Below, piece by piece: positions 52,519 to 60,402 of a stretch of 64,000 bases of DNA. The notes under the pieces are model-generated. The model did not search any database. It saw nothing but the letters and a program-made list of their open reading frames with translations, and had not been told where the DNA came from. Position 1 is the first letter of the stretch. Each line of letters starts with the position of its first letter. The stretch is from Pseudaquabacterium pictum (GTDB taxonomy: Bacteria > Pseudomonadota > Gammaproteobacteria > Burkholderiales > Burkholderiaceae_C): assembly GCF_005403045.1 (NCBI RefSeq), contig NZ_BJCL01000008.1:124001-188000 (forward strand), given 5' to 3'. The position numbers were made by a program, and so were the translations under genes.

Positions 52519-53727
52519 ATGGACACCACCTACCTGCTCGACTGGGCCAACCTGCTGCTGCGCTGGGCCCATGTGATCACAGCCATCGCCTGGATCGGCT
52601 CGTCGTTCTACTTCGTCTTCCTCGACAGCAGCCTCACCCCGCCCACCGCGCCCGACCTGAAGGCCAAGGGCGTGGATGGCGAGCTGTGGGCGGTGCACGG
52701 CGGCGGCTTCTACAACCCGCAGAAGTACATGGTGGCGCCCAAGAGCCTGCCGTCCAACCTGCACTGGTTCTACTGGGAGGCCTACAGCACCTGGCTGACC
52801 GGCTTTGCGCTGTTCACCGTGCTGTACCTGTTCAACGCCGGCAGCTTCCTGGTCGACAAGACGGTGTTCGCCTGGGCGCCGGGCACGGCCATCGCCGCGG
52901 CGCTGGGCTTCCTGGCGGCGTTCTGGCTGGTCTACGACGCCATCTGCCGCGCCTTCGGCCAGAAGAAGAACGGCGACATGATCGTGGGCCTGGGCGTGCT
53001 GGTGGCCATCGTGCTGGCCTCGTGGGCGGCCTGCCAGCTGTTTGCCGGGCGGGCGGCCTTCCTGCTGGTGGGCGCCATGATCGCCACGGCGATGAGCGCC
53101 AACGTGTTCTTCTGGATCATCCCCGGCCAGCGCACGGTGATCAAGCAGATGAAGGCCGGCGAGCCGGTGGACCCGATCCACGGCCAGCGCGCCAAGCAGC
53201 GCAGCGTGCACAACACCTACTTCACCCTGCCGGTGCTGGTGGCGATGCTGAGCAACCACTATGGCTGGCTGTACCAGGGCCCGCACAACTGGGCGGTGCT
53301 GGTGCTGCTGATGCTGGCCGGCGCGCTGATCCGCCACAGCTTCGTCGCCCGCCACAAGGCCCATGTGCTCGGGAAACGCGCGCCGTGGGAGCACGCCATC
53401 GTCGGCACGGTGCTGCTGGTGGGCCTGGCCATCTGGCTGGCGCCGGCACCACCATCGGCCGCGGCCCAGGCCGCCGCCAGCCAGCCGGCCAGCTTTGCCG
53501 AGGTGCGCGCGGTGGTGGAACAGCGCTGCGTGCTGTGCCACAACGCCCAGGTGCAGCAGAAGAACGTGGCCCTGCACACGCCCGCGCTGCTGCAGCAGCA
53601 GGCGCAGGCGGTCTACCAGCAGGCCTCGGTGCTGAAGCTGATGCCGATGAACAACGCCACCCAGATCACCGACGCCGAGCGCCAGCTGATCAAGCGCTGG
53701 TACGAGGCCGGGGCGCCCGGGCCCTGA
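52519..53727 (+). CDS. puuD: Membrane-bound urate oxidase PuuD with cytochrome c domain
   Basis: PuuD oxidises urate to 5-hydroxyisourate at the membrane. The 402-residue protein has eight or so membrane helices in the first 310 residues (including HVITAIAWIGSSFYFVF with a conserved His, and HNTYFTLPVLVAML) and a C-terminal periplasmic cytochrome c domain with a CVLCH heme motif near residue 338 and Met (LKLMPMNNATQI) as axial ligand. This is the urate hydroxylase type, not the cofactor-free uricase. With UraH, UraD, PuuE and AllC it gives a complete urate-to-ureidoglycine route. Confidence 0.93.
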   Translation: MDTTYLLDWANLLLRWAHVITAIAWIGSSFYFVFLDSSLTPPTAPDLKAKGVDGELWAVHGGGFYNPQKYMVAPKSLPSNLHWFYWEAYSTWLTGFALFTVLYLFNAGSFLVDKTVFAWAPGTAIAAALGFLAAFWLVYDAICRAFGQKKNGDMIVGLGVLVAIVLASWAACQLFAGRAAFLLVGAMIATAMSANVFFWIIPGQRTVIKQMKAGEPVDPIHGQRAKQRSVHNTYFTLPVLVAMLSNHYGWLYQGPHNWAVLVLLMLAGALIRHSFVARHKAHVLGKRAPWEHAIVGTVLLVGLAIWLAPAPPSAAAQAAASQPASFAEVRAVVEQRCVLCHNAQVQQKNVALHTPALLQQQAQAVYQQASVLKLMPMNNATQITDAERQLIKRWYEAGAPGP

Positions 53728-53742
53728 CGGTGGCGCCGGCTG

Positions 53743-55038
53743 TCAGGCCGGGATCACCACCGGCAGGTGGGTGTAGCCGCGCACGAAGTTCGACAGCGTG
53801 CGCTGCGGCGCGCCCACCACCTCGATGCGCGGGAAGCGCTGCAGGATCTCCTCCCACAGGATCTTCAGCTGCAGCTCGGCCAGGCGGTTGCCCACGCAGC
53901 GGTGGATGCCGAAGCCGAAGCTCAGGTGCTGGCGCGGCCGCGGCCGGTCGATCACCAGGGCCTCGGGGTTGTCGATGGCCGATTCATCGCGGTTGCCCGA
54001 CAGGTACCACATCACCACCTTGTCGCCCTTGCGGATCTGCTGGCCGCCGATGACGGCATCGGCCAGCGCGGTGCGGCGCATGTGCGGCAGCGGCGTCTGC
54101 CAGCGGATGATCTCGGGCACCAGGCTGTCGACCAGGGCCGGGTTGGCGCGCAGCTTGGCCCATTCACCGGGGTGCTGGTGCAGGGCCAGCACGCCACCGC
54201 TCATGCTGTTGCGGGTGGTGTCGTTGCCGCCGACGATCAGCAGCAGGATGTTGCCCAGGAATTCCTGCGGGCTCATGTTCCGCGTGGCCGGGCTGTGGGC
54301 CAGCATGCTGATGAGATCGGGCCCCGGCGCGGCATTGACCCGCTGGTTCCACAGCTTGCCGAAGTAGGCGGCGCACTGGCCCAGCTCGGCCAGGCGGGCC
54401 TCGGGGCTGGCGGTGATCTTGTCGGTGCCGGGCACCGAGGTGGCCACGTCCGACCAGCGGGTGAGCAGGCGCCGCTCCTCGAAGGGGAAATCGAACAGCG
54501 TGGCCAGCATCTGGGTGGTCAGCTCGATCGACACCTTGTCCACCCAGTCGAAAGGCTCGTTGCGCGGCAGGCTGTCCAGCACCGCCTGGGTGCGCTGGCG
54601 GATGGTGCCGGCCAGCGCCGCCAGGTTGGCCGGCGCCACGATGGGACTGACGCTCTTGCGCTGTTCGTCGTGCTTGGGCGGGTCCATCGCGATGAACATC
54701 TGCAGCCGCGCGTCCATCGGGCCGTCGAACAGGCTGATGCCGCCGTTGGTCCAGTCGGACGAGAACACCGCATGGTTGGTGTCCACCGCCATGATGTCGT
54801 TGTAGCGGGTGACCGACCAGAAGCCGCCGTAGTAGGCGTTCTCGTGCCAGTGCACCGGTGCGTCGCGGCGCAGGCGGGCGAAGTAGTGGCCGATGCTGTC
54901 GTCCTGGAACAGCCGCGGCTTGGTCACGTCGATCTGGTCCAGCGGCACCGCCAAGGCCTCGGCGCGGGCGCGGGCGTCGGCGGCCTGGCGTTCGGCCTCC
55001 CAGTCGGTGCGGGCGGCGGCAATCTCGGTGCTGTGCAT
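53743..55038 (-). CDS. Cytochrome P450, CYP153-like
   Basis: A 431-residue soluble bacterial P450. The I-helix oxygen motif is GGNDTTRNSMSGG, the K-helix ExxR is EIIR, and the heme loop is FGFGIHRCVGN with ligand Cys near residue 380. Long stretches (FIAMDPPKHD, IIRWQTPLPHMRRTA, VMWYLSGNRDES, NRLAELQLKILWEEIL) recall CYP153 alkane terminal hydroxylases. No ferredoxin or reductase gene is adjacent, so the redox partner is encoded elsewhere. It is divergent from an SDR gene. The subfamily is inferred by pattern recall. Confidence 0.9.
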   Translation of the reverse strand: MHSTEIAAARTDWEAERQAADARARAEALAVPLDQIDVTKPRLFQDDSIGHYFARLRRDAPVHWHENAYYGGFWSVTRYNDIMAVDTNHAVFSSDWTNGGISLFDGPMDARLQMFIAMDPPKHDEQRKSVSPIVAPANLAALAGTIRQRTQAVLDSLPRNEPFDWVDKVSIELTTQMLATLFDFPFEERRLLTRWSDVATSVPGTDKITASPEARLAELGQCAAYFGKLWNQRVNAAPGPDLISMLAHSPATRNMSPQEFLGNILLLIVGGNDTTRNSMSGGVLALHQHPGEWAKLRANPALVDSLVPEIIRWQTPLPHMRRTALADAVIGGQQIRKGDKVVMWYLSGNRDESAIDNPEALVIDRPRPRQHLSFGFGIHRCVGNRLAELQLKILWEEILQRFPRIEVVGAPQRTLSNFVRGYTHLPVVIPA

Positions 55039-55201
55039 GGCGGGCGGGGCTGGTCAGAGGGCTGGCATGGCCGTGCCAACATCGGCCCGGCGGCGAAACC
55101 CTGGAGTCTCGCCCAGCCGCGGCCCTGGGGACAACCCTGGTAACCCGGCATCCTGCCCCACCCTGTCCGTTCACCCACGCGCCCGGCTGGCGCCTGCTGC
55201 C

Positions 55202-55957
55202 ATGACCACCTCCGCCCCCGTCCTGCTGATCACCGGTGCCAGCCGCGGCATCGGCGCCGCCACCGCCCGCCTGGCCGCTGCCCGCGGCTGGGACGTGGCC
55301 ATCAACTACGCCCGCGATGCCGCCGCCGCCGAGGCCGTGGCCGCCGATGTGCGTGCCGCCGGCCGGCGCGCCATCACCGTGGCGGCCGATGTGGCCGACG
55401 AGGCCGCGGTGCTGGCGATGTTCAACCGCGTCGATGCCGAGCTCGGCCCGCTGGCCGGCCTGGTCAACAACGCCGGCATCGTGGCGATGAAGGCGCGGCT
55501 CGACGAGATGGACGTGGCCCGCTGGCAGCGCATGTGGGCCGTCAACCTGACCGGCAGCTTCCTGTGCGCCCGCGAGGCGGTGCGGCGCATGAGCACCCGC
55601 CACGGCGGCAGCGGCGGTGCCATCGTCAACCTGGGCAGCGTGGCCGCGCGCATCGGCTCGCCGGCGATGTATGTGGACTACGCCGCCAGCAAGGGTGCGG
55701 TCGACACCTTCACCATCGGCCTGGCGCAGGAACTCGCGGCCGAGGGCATCCGCGTCAACGCGGTGCGCCCCGGGATCATCGACACCGACATCCATGCCGA
55801 CAGCGGCGACCGCCACCGGCCGCAGGCGGCGGCAGCGGTCATCCCGATGGGCCGGCCGGGCACGGCCGACGAGATTGCCGCGGCCGTGCTGTGGCTGCTG
55901 TCGGCCGAGGCCAGCTACACCACCGGCGCCATCGTGGATGTGGCGGGCGCGCGCTGA
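55202..55957 (+). CDS. Short-chain dehydrogenase/reductase
   Basis: A 251-residue SDR with Rossmann motif TGASRGIGAA near residue 11, NNAG in LVNNAGIV, catalytic Ser and YAASK (VDYAASKGA, Tyr near 161 and Lys 165) and PGIIDTDIH. The C-terminal GAIVDVAG matches the glucose/FabG-like group. The 3-oxo substrate is unknown. It is divergent from the P450 gene by 163 nt, with an inverted TGGCA-N6-TGCCA at 55063-55078 between them. Confidence 0.9.
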   Translation: MTTSAPVLLITGASRGIGAATARLAAARGWDVAINYARDAAAAEAVAADVRAAGRRAITVAADVADEAAVLAMFNRVDAELGPLAGLVNNAGIVAMKARLDEMDVARWQRMWAVNLTGSFLCAREAVRRMSTRHGGSGGAIVNLGSVAARIGSPAMYVDYAASKGAVDTFTIGLAQELAAEGIRVNAVRPGIIDTDIHADSGDRHRPQAAAAVIPMGRPGTADEIAAAVLWLLSAEASYTTGAIVDVAGAR

Positions 55958-56058
55958 CGCAGCGCAACCCGGCCGCAACACGGCGGCAAACCGCAGGCTT
56001 TGCAATGTGTCCCGCCGCCGGAGAGAGCGGCACATCCATGGATGAGGGAGCCTGCACG

Positions 56059-56925
56059 ATGTTCGACGATCACCCCCACGGCCTGCGCGCCGACTGGCCG
56101 TTGCTGCAGCGGCACACCGATGTCCAGGCCCGCAGGCGCCGGCTGACGCTGCGGCTGCTGGGCGGTCTCGGCCTGGCCGGCAGCCTGCCGCTGCTGGGCT
56201 GCGGCGGTGGTGGCGACGATGCCGGCACCAGCATCACCGACACCACCAGCGGCGGTACGACCACCACCACCACCGGCAGCTGCAGCACCATCCCCGCCGA
56301 GACCGCCGGCCCCTACCCGGGCGACGGCACCAACAGCAACGGCAACGGCGTGGCCAATGCACTGCTGCTCAGCGGCATCGTGCGCAGCGACATCCGCAGC
56401 AGCATCGGCAGCGCCAGCGGCACCGCCGCCGGCGTGCCACTGACGATCACGCTGACGCTAGTGAACACCAGTGCCAGCTGCGCCGCGCTGGCCGGCCATG
56501 CGGTGTACCTGTGGCACTGCGATGCCAGCGGCGACTATTCGATGTACAGCAGCAGCGTGGTCCACCAGAACTACCTGCGCGGTGTGCAGGTCAGCGATGC
56601 CAACGGCCAGCTGCGCTTCACCACCATCGTGCCGGGCTGCTACAGCGGCCGCTGGCCGCACATCCACTTCGAGGTGTTCCGCACCCTGGCCGAGGCCACC
56701 AGCGGCAGCAACGACGTGCGCACCAGCCAGCTGGCGCTGCCGCAGGCGGTGTGCCAGGCGGTGTATGCCCAGTCGGGCTACAGCGGCAGCGCCGCCAACC
56801 TGGCCGCCATCAGCCTGGCCAGCGACAACATCTTCAGCGACGGCGTGTCACTGCAGATGGCCACGGTCACCGGCAGCGTGGCGACGGGCTATGCCGCCAC
56901 CTTGCAGGTGGGCGTGGCTGGTTGA
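56059..56925 (+). CDS. Exported intradiol-dioxygenase-like lipoprotein
   Basis: A 288-residue protein related to the beta subunit of protocatechuate 3,4-dioxygenase. N-terminal RRRRLTLRLLGGLGLAGSLPLLGCGGG combines a Tat-like Arg stretch with a lipobox (LLGC), so it may be a membrane-anchored lipoprotein. A Ser/Thr/Gly-rich linker follows, then the core TAGPYPGDG, DYSMYS and the His pair WPHIHFEVF with CY before it, the residues that bind non-heme Fe(III). GAGGGAG precedes the ATG at 56059. Its aromatic substrate, if any, is unknown. Confidence 0.82.
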   Translation: MFDDHPHGLRADWPLLQRHTDVQARRRRLTLRLLGGLGLAGSLPLLGCGGGGDDAGTSITDTTSGGTTTTTTGSCSTIPAETAGPYPGDGTNSNGNGVANALLLSGIVRSDIRSSIGSASGTAAGVPLTITLTLVNTSASCAALAGHAVYLWHCDASGDYSMYSSSVVHQNYLRGVQVSDANGQLRFTTIVPGCYSGRWPHIHFEVFRTLAEATSGSNDVRTSQLALPQAVCQAVYAQSGYSGSAANLAAISLASDNIFSDGVSLQMATVTGSVATGYAATLQVGVAG

Positions 56926-56960
56926 GTGGCCCGGGCCGCTTGGGGCTCGTTGCGGTCGCA

Positions 56961-57092
56961 TGGTTTGAGCGATCGCGCCGGTTCGGGTGGGCCTGTTTTG
57001 CTCCATGTCCACCGTCCTACACGCCGCAAGCGGCGCATAGGACTCCTCCCCTACTTCCGCAAAACAGGCCCACCCGCCCCGACGCTCAACCA
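56961..57092. repeat. Large inverted repeat with nested hairpin
   Basis: Outer arms TGGTTTGAGCG / CGCTCAACCA (one bulge) and a perfect 18-bp pair CGGGTGGGCCTGTTTTGC (56984-57001) / GCAAAACAGGCCCACCCG (57059-57076) enclose a second hairpin, GTCCTACACGCCG / CGGCGCATAGGAC (57014-57043, two mismatches, 4-nt loop). The 333-nt gene-free stretch 56926-57258 holds this and the next repeat, and no convincing gene. Confidence 0.85.
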
Positions 57093-57131
57093 CCACCGAG
57101 GTGTGCGCCGCATGCGGTGACCGTGGATGGA

Positions 57132-57223
57132 CGAGGGCGTCGGGTGCCTGGCCGACGTAGGTAAAGAAGGGAGGGCCGAAGGCCCGGAATGACACGGAGT
57201 CGGCCAGGTACACGACGCCCTCG
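57132..57223. repeat. Second inverted repeat beside the first
   Basis: Arms of 25 nt (57132-57156 and 57199-57223) match in 23 of 25 positions around CGAGGGCGTCG and CCTGGCCGAC. The 42-nt loop carries a small perfect hairpin GGGCC-GAA-GGCCC (57173-57185). It ends 36 nt before the exonuclease stop. Confidence 0.85.
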
Positions 57224-57258
57224 GCCTCGCGCCGAAGATGGCAAGTCGGCAACTTCCG

Positions 57259-57933
57259 CTACGAGCCCGAAGCAACCGACTCAGCAGCGCGGCCGGCCTC
57301 GGAGAAGTACCTCGCCACCGCCCGCCCGAGTTGCTGGCGTGGCACGCGCTGCAGCTGGCACAGCAGGCCGAACGGCACCTCGGCTGCGTGGCGCGTCTGC
57401 ACGTCGCGCACGATGCGCAGCCACAGTTCGGCGGCCATCTCGGCATCGGCCAGGGCGCGGTGGGCGCGGCCGGTGGGGGTGATGCCGTGCCACTGGGCCA
57501 GCGTGCCCAGTCGGTGGTTCGGCGCCTCCGGGTACATGCGGCGTGACAGCAGCAGGGTGCAGGCGAACGGTGCCTGCTGCACCTCCTCGTCCACCCCGGC
57601 CAGCGCATGCTCGGCCTGCCAGAAGCCACGGTCGAAGCTGGCGTTGTGCGCCACCAGGGCACAGCCACGGGTGAAGTCGGCCACGGCGCGCATCACGTCG
57701 TCGGCCGGCGGCGCGCTGGCCAGCATGCGGTTGCTGATGCCGGTGAGCTGCTCGATGAACGGCGGCACCCACACACCGGTGTGCATCAGACTGGCATAGC
57801 GGTCGACGATGCGGCCGCCGCGCACCAGCACCACCGCGATCTCGGTGGCGCGGGCGCCCTGGCCGGGGCTCATGCCGGTGGTTTCGAAGTCGATCACCGC
57901 CACCGGGGTGTCGTCTGACTGCTGGTTTGCCAT
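57259..57933 (-). CDS. DEDDh 3'-5' exonuclease (DnaQ-like)
   Basis: A 224-residue exonuclease related to the epsilon subunit of DNA polymerase III. The three Exo motifs are [12 protein letters not shown] (Exo I with DxE), [10 protein letters not shown] (Exo II) and the Exo [12 protein letters not shown] with His and Asp of the DEDDh type. The C-terminal 60 residues are a divergent helical extension ending in ASGS. It is divergent from the yqiA-like gene, with 48 nt between starts. It may repair DNA or process RNA; the partner is unknown. Confidence 0.9.
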   Translation of the reverse strand: MANQQSDDTPVAVIDFETTGMSPGQGARATEIAVVLVRGGRIVDRYASLMHTGVWVPPFIEQLTGISNRMLASAPPADDVMRAVADFTRGCALVAHNASFDRGFWQAEHALAGVDEEVQQAPFACTLLLSRRMYPEAPNHRLGTLAQWHGITPTGRAHRALADAEMAAELWLRIVRDVQTRHAAEVPFGLLCQLQRVPRQQLGRAVARYFSEAGRAAESVASGS

Positions 57934-57938
57934 GCCGC

Positions 57939-57944
57939 ATTGTC
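57939..57944 (-). promoter_or_regulatory. Candidate -10 box of exonuclease gene
   Basis: GACAAT on the minus strand ends 5 nt before the ATG, facing the yqiA-like box in a 48-nt divergent gap. Confidence 0.35.
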
Positions 57945-57969
57945 GGCGGGCGCCGCCGGCGGCCTGCCA

Positions 57970-57975
57970 GACAAT
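57970..57975 (+). promoter_or_regulatory. Candidate -10 box of yqiA-like gene
   Basis: GACAAT ends 6 nt before the ATG at 57982, without a visible -35 or ribosome site. Confidence 0.35.
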
Positions 57976-57981
57976 GGCGCC

Positions 57982-58572
57982 ATGCCCGGCACCACCCACC
58001 TGCTCTACCTGCACGGCTTCCGGTCGTCGCCGGCCTCGTTCAAGGCGCAGCGCATGGCCGCCTGGCTGGCCGCGCACCGGCCCGATGTCCACTGGTGGTG
58101 CCCGCAGCTGCCGCCCTCGCCGGCCGCCGCCTGGGCGCTGATCCAGCAGGGCACGGCCGCCTGGCCCGTGGCCGAGATGGTGGTGGTGGGCAGCTCGCTG
58201 GGCGGCTTCTACGCCACCGCGGTGGCCGAGGCCACCGGCTGCCCGGCGGTGCTGCTGAACCCGGCGGTGGACCCGGCACGCGACCTGGCCCGCCACATCG
58301 GCACCCAGACCCAGTTCCACGCGCCGGAGGAGACTTTCTTCTTCGACCCCGCCTTCATCGACGAACTGCGCGCCCTCACCGTGCCCGCCGTCACCCGGCC
58401 GCAACGCTATGCCGCCGTCATCGCCCAGGGCGACGAGGTGCTGAGCTGGCAGGAGATGACCGGCCGCTACCCCGGTGCCCACATCCGCCTGCTGCCCGGC
58501 AGCGACCATGCGCTGTCGGATTTCGACGACCACCTCCCCTTCGTGCTGGAGTTTCTGAAGCTATGCGACTGA
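57982..58572 (+). CDS. YqiA-like esterase (UPF0227)
   Basis: A 196-residue alpha/beta hydrolase with [13 protein letters not shown] at the start, nucleophile GSSLGGFYA near residue 74, and the late Asp and His ([17 protein letters not shown]) completing the triad. It matches YqiA/UPF0227, short esterases acting on acyl chains, possibly acyl-CoA. It overlaps the next gene by 10 nt. Confidence 0.9.
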   Translation: MPGTTHLLYLHGFRSSPASFKAQRMAAWLAAHRPDVHWWCPQLPPSPAAAWALIQQGTAAWPVAEMVVVGSSLGGFYATAVAEATGCPAVLLNPAVDPARDLARHIGTQTQFHAPEETFFFDPAFIDELRALTVPAVTRPQRYAAVIAQGDEVLSWQEMTGRYPGAHIRLLPGSDHALSDFDDHLPFVLEFLKLCD

Positions 58573-59303
58573 AGAACAAGGTTTCCATCATCACCGGCGC
58601 CGCCCAGGGCATCGGCCTGGCCACGGCGCTGAAGTTCGCCGAGGAAGGCGCCACCGTCATCGTCTGCGACATGAAGCCCGCCGGCGTGGATGCCGCGCTG
58701 GCCATGGTGCGCGCCCGCGGCGCCCAGGCCCAGGGCTATGCGGTGAACGTGACCGACCGCGCCGCCATCGACGCCATGGTGGCCGCGGTGAAGGACCACT
58801 ACGGCCACATCGACGTGCTGGTCAACAACGCCGGCATCACGAAAGACGCGCGCTTGCAGAAGATGACGCTGGAGCAGTTCGACGCGGTGATCGACGTCAA
58901 CCTGCGCGGCGTGTTCCATGCCAGCCAGGCGGTGCTGCCCACCATGGTGGCGCAAGGCTCGGGCGTGATCCTCAACGCCAGCAGCGTGGTGGGCATCTAC
59001 GGCAACTTCGGCCAGACCAACTATGCGGCCAGCAAGTTCGGCGTGATCGGCTTCACCAAGACCTGGAGCCGCGAACTGGGGCCCAAGGGCATCCGCGTCA
59101 ACGCGGTGGCGCCGGGCTTCGTCGAGACGCCGATCCTCGCCACCATCCCCGACAAGGTGCTGCAGCAGATGCGCGAGCAGGTGCCGCTGCACCGCCTGGG
59201 CAAGCCGGAGGAGATCGCCAACGTCTATGCCTTCCTGGCCAGCGACGAGGCCAGCTACGTCAACGGCGCGGTGATCGAAGTGTCGGGCGGGATGACGGTG
59301 TGA
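58563..59303 (+). CDS. FabG-like 3-oxoacyl reductase (SDR)
   Basis: A 246-residue SDR, likely NADPH-dependent reducing 3-oxoacyl-ACP or similar. It shows [24 protein letters not shown], the [24 protein letters not shown] catalytic block and [14 protein letters not shown], with the C-terminal [12 protein letters not shown]. The strong resemblance to FabG is visible, but an isolated copy away from fab genes may serve another pathway such as polyhydroxyalkanoate synthesis. It overlaps the next gene by 4 nt. Confidence 0.9.
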   Translation: MRLKNKVSIITGAAQGIGLATALKFAEEGATVIVCDMKPAGVDAALAMVRARGAQAQGYAVNVTDRAAIDAMVAAVKDHYGHIDVLVNNAGITKDARLQKMTLEQFDAVIDVNLRGVFHASQAVLPTMVAQGSGVILNASSVVGIYGNFGQTNYAASKFGVIGFTKTWSRELGPKGIRVNAVAPGFVETPILATIPDKVLQQMREQVPLHRLGKPEEIANVYAFLASDEASYVNGAVIEVSGGMTV

Positions 59304-60373
59304 CGACGGCAACCGCCGGCGACAGCGCCCGCCGCGCCTGGGTGGCCGAGGCGCTGCGCCGCATCGAGGCCGATGCCCGCCGCTCCGCCGACACCCACCT
59401 GATCCCGCTGGCCCTGCCGGAGGCGCCGGGCGTCACGCTCTACCTGAAGGACGAATCCACCCACCCGTCGGGCAGCCTGAAGCACCGGCTGGCCCGCTCG
59501 CTGTTCCTCTACGGCCTGTGCAACGGGCTGATCGGGCCGGGCACCACCATCGTCGAGGCGTCGTCCGGGTCCACCGCCATCAGCGAGGCCCACTTCGCCA
59601 AGCTGCTGGGCCTGCCCTTCGTCGCCGTGGTGCCGCAGGGCACGGCCGCGCGCAAGCTGCAGGAGATCGCCTTCCACGGCGGCCAGTGCGTGGAGGTGCC
59701 GGCCGCCCGGGTGTATGCCGAGGCCGAGGCCATCGCCACCCAGCGCGGCGGCCACTACATGGACCAGTTCACCCATGCCGAGCGGGCGACGGATTGGCGC
59801 GGCAACAACAACATCGCCGAGAGCCTGTTCAACCAGCTGGCACTGGAGCCGCACCCGCTGCCGCGCTGGATCGTGGTGGGCGCGGGCACCGGCGGCACCA
59901 GCGCCACCATCGGCCGCTACATCCGCTACCGACGCGACGCCCTGGCCACCACCCGGCTGGCGGTGGTCGACCCCGAGCGCAGCGTGTTCTTCGACGCCTT
60001 CGTGCAGGGCCGGCGCGATGTCGTCAGCGCCGAGCGCGGCCGCATCGAGGGCATCGGCCGGCCGCGGGTGGAGCCCAGCTTCCTGCCGCCGGTGATCGAC
60101 CGCATGCTGCGTGTGCCCGATGCGCTGAGCTTTGCCGCTGCGCTGGACCTGTCGCAGCGCCTGGGCCGGCGGGTGGGGCCGTCCACCGGCACCAACTTCG
60201 CCGGCGCGTTGCACCTGGCGCGGGAACTGGCAGCGCGTGGTGAAGCCGGCAGCATCGTCACCCTGCTCTGCGACGCCGGCGAACGCTACGACGACACCCT
60301 GTTCGCCCCCGGCTGGCTGGCCGCGCAGGGGCTGGACGGCGCGGCCGGCATCCGGGACAGCCACGGCGCCTGA
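59300..60373 (+). CDS. PLP-dependent cysteine synthase-family protein (Cds1-like)
   Basis: A 357-residue fold-type II PLP enzyme. The PLP Lys lies in [13 protein letters not shown] near residue 57, with the phosphate-binding [20 protein letters not shown] and [17 protein letters not shown]. The sequence pattern resembles Cds1-type cysteine desulfhydrases rather than CysK/CysM, since KH replaces the usual KD/KR at the Lys. GTG start at 59300 inside the preceding stop. It may release sulfide from cysteine; the function is inferred. Confidence 0.85.
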   Translation: MTTATAGDSARRAWVAEALRRIEADARRSADTHLIPLALPEAPGVTLYLKDESTHPSGSLKHRLARSLFLYGLCNGLIGPGTTIVEASSGSTAISEAHFAKLLGLPFVAVVPQGTAARKLQEIAFHGGQCVEVPAARVYAEAEAIATQRGGHYMDQFTHAERATDWRGNNNIAESLFNQLALEPHPLPRWIVVGAGTGGTSATIGRYIRYRRDALATTRLAVVDPERSVFFDAFVQGRRDVVSAERGRIEGIGRPRVEPSFLPPVIDRMLRVPDALSFAAALDLSQRLGRRVGPSTGTNFAGALHLARELAARGEAGSIVTLLCDAGERYDDTLFAPGWLAAQGLDGAAGIRDSHGA

Positions 60374-60392
60374 GCCCGCCGCCCCGGGATGG

Positions 60393-60398
60393 GACAAT
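60393..60398 (+). promoter_or_regulatory. Candidate -10 box of RNB gene
   Basis: GACAAT lies in the loop and right arm of a small hairpin (CCGGGAT / ATCCCGG, 60384-60403), 4 or 7 nt before the GTG start codons. Confidence 0.35.
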
Positions 60399-60402
60399 CC
60401 CG

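Noticed and set aside
56961..57092. Possible integron attC site
   Set aside because: RYYYAAC and GTTRRRY core sites are in the wrong order (GTT side left, AAC side right), and there is no integrase or cassette array.
56848..57252. Minus-strand ORF of 134 codons across the inverted repeats
   Set aside because: It runs through both palindromes and into the end of the dioxygenase gene on the other strand. It has no recognisable motif, and its composition follows the repeats.
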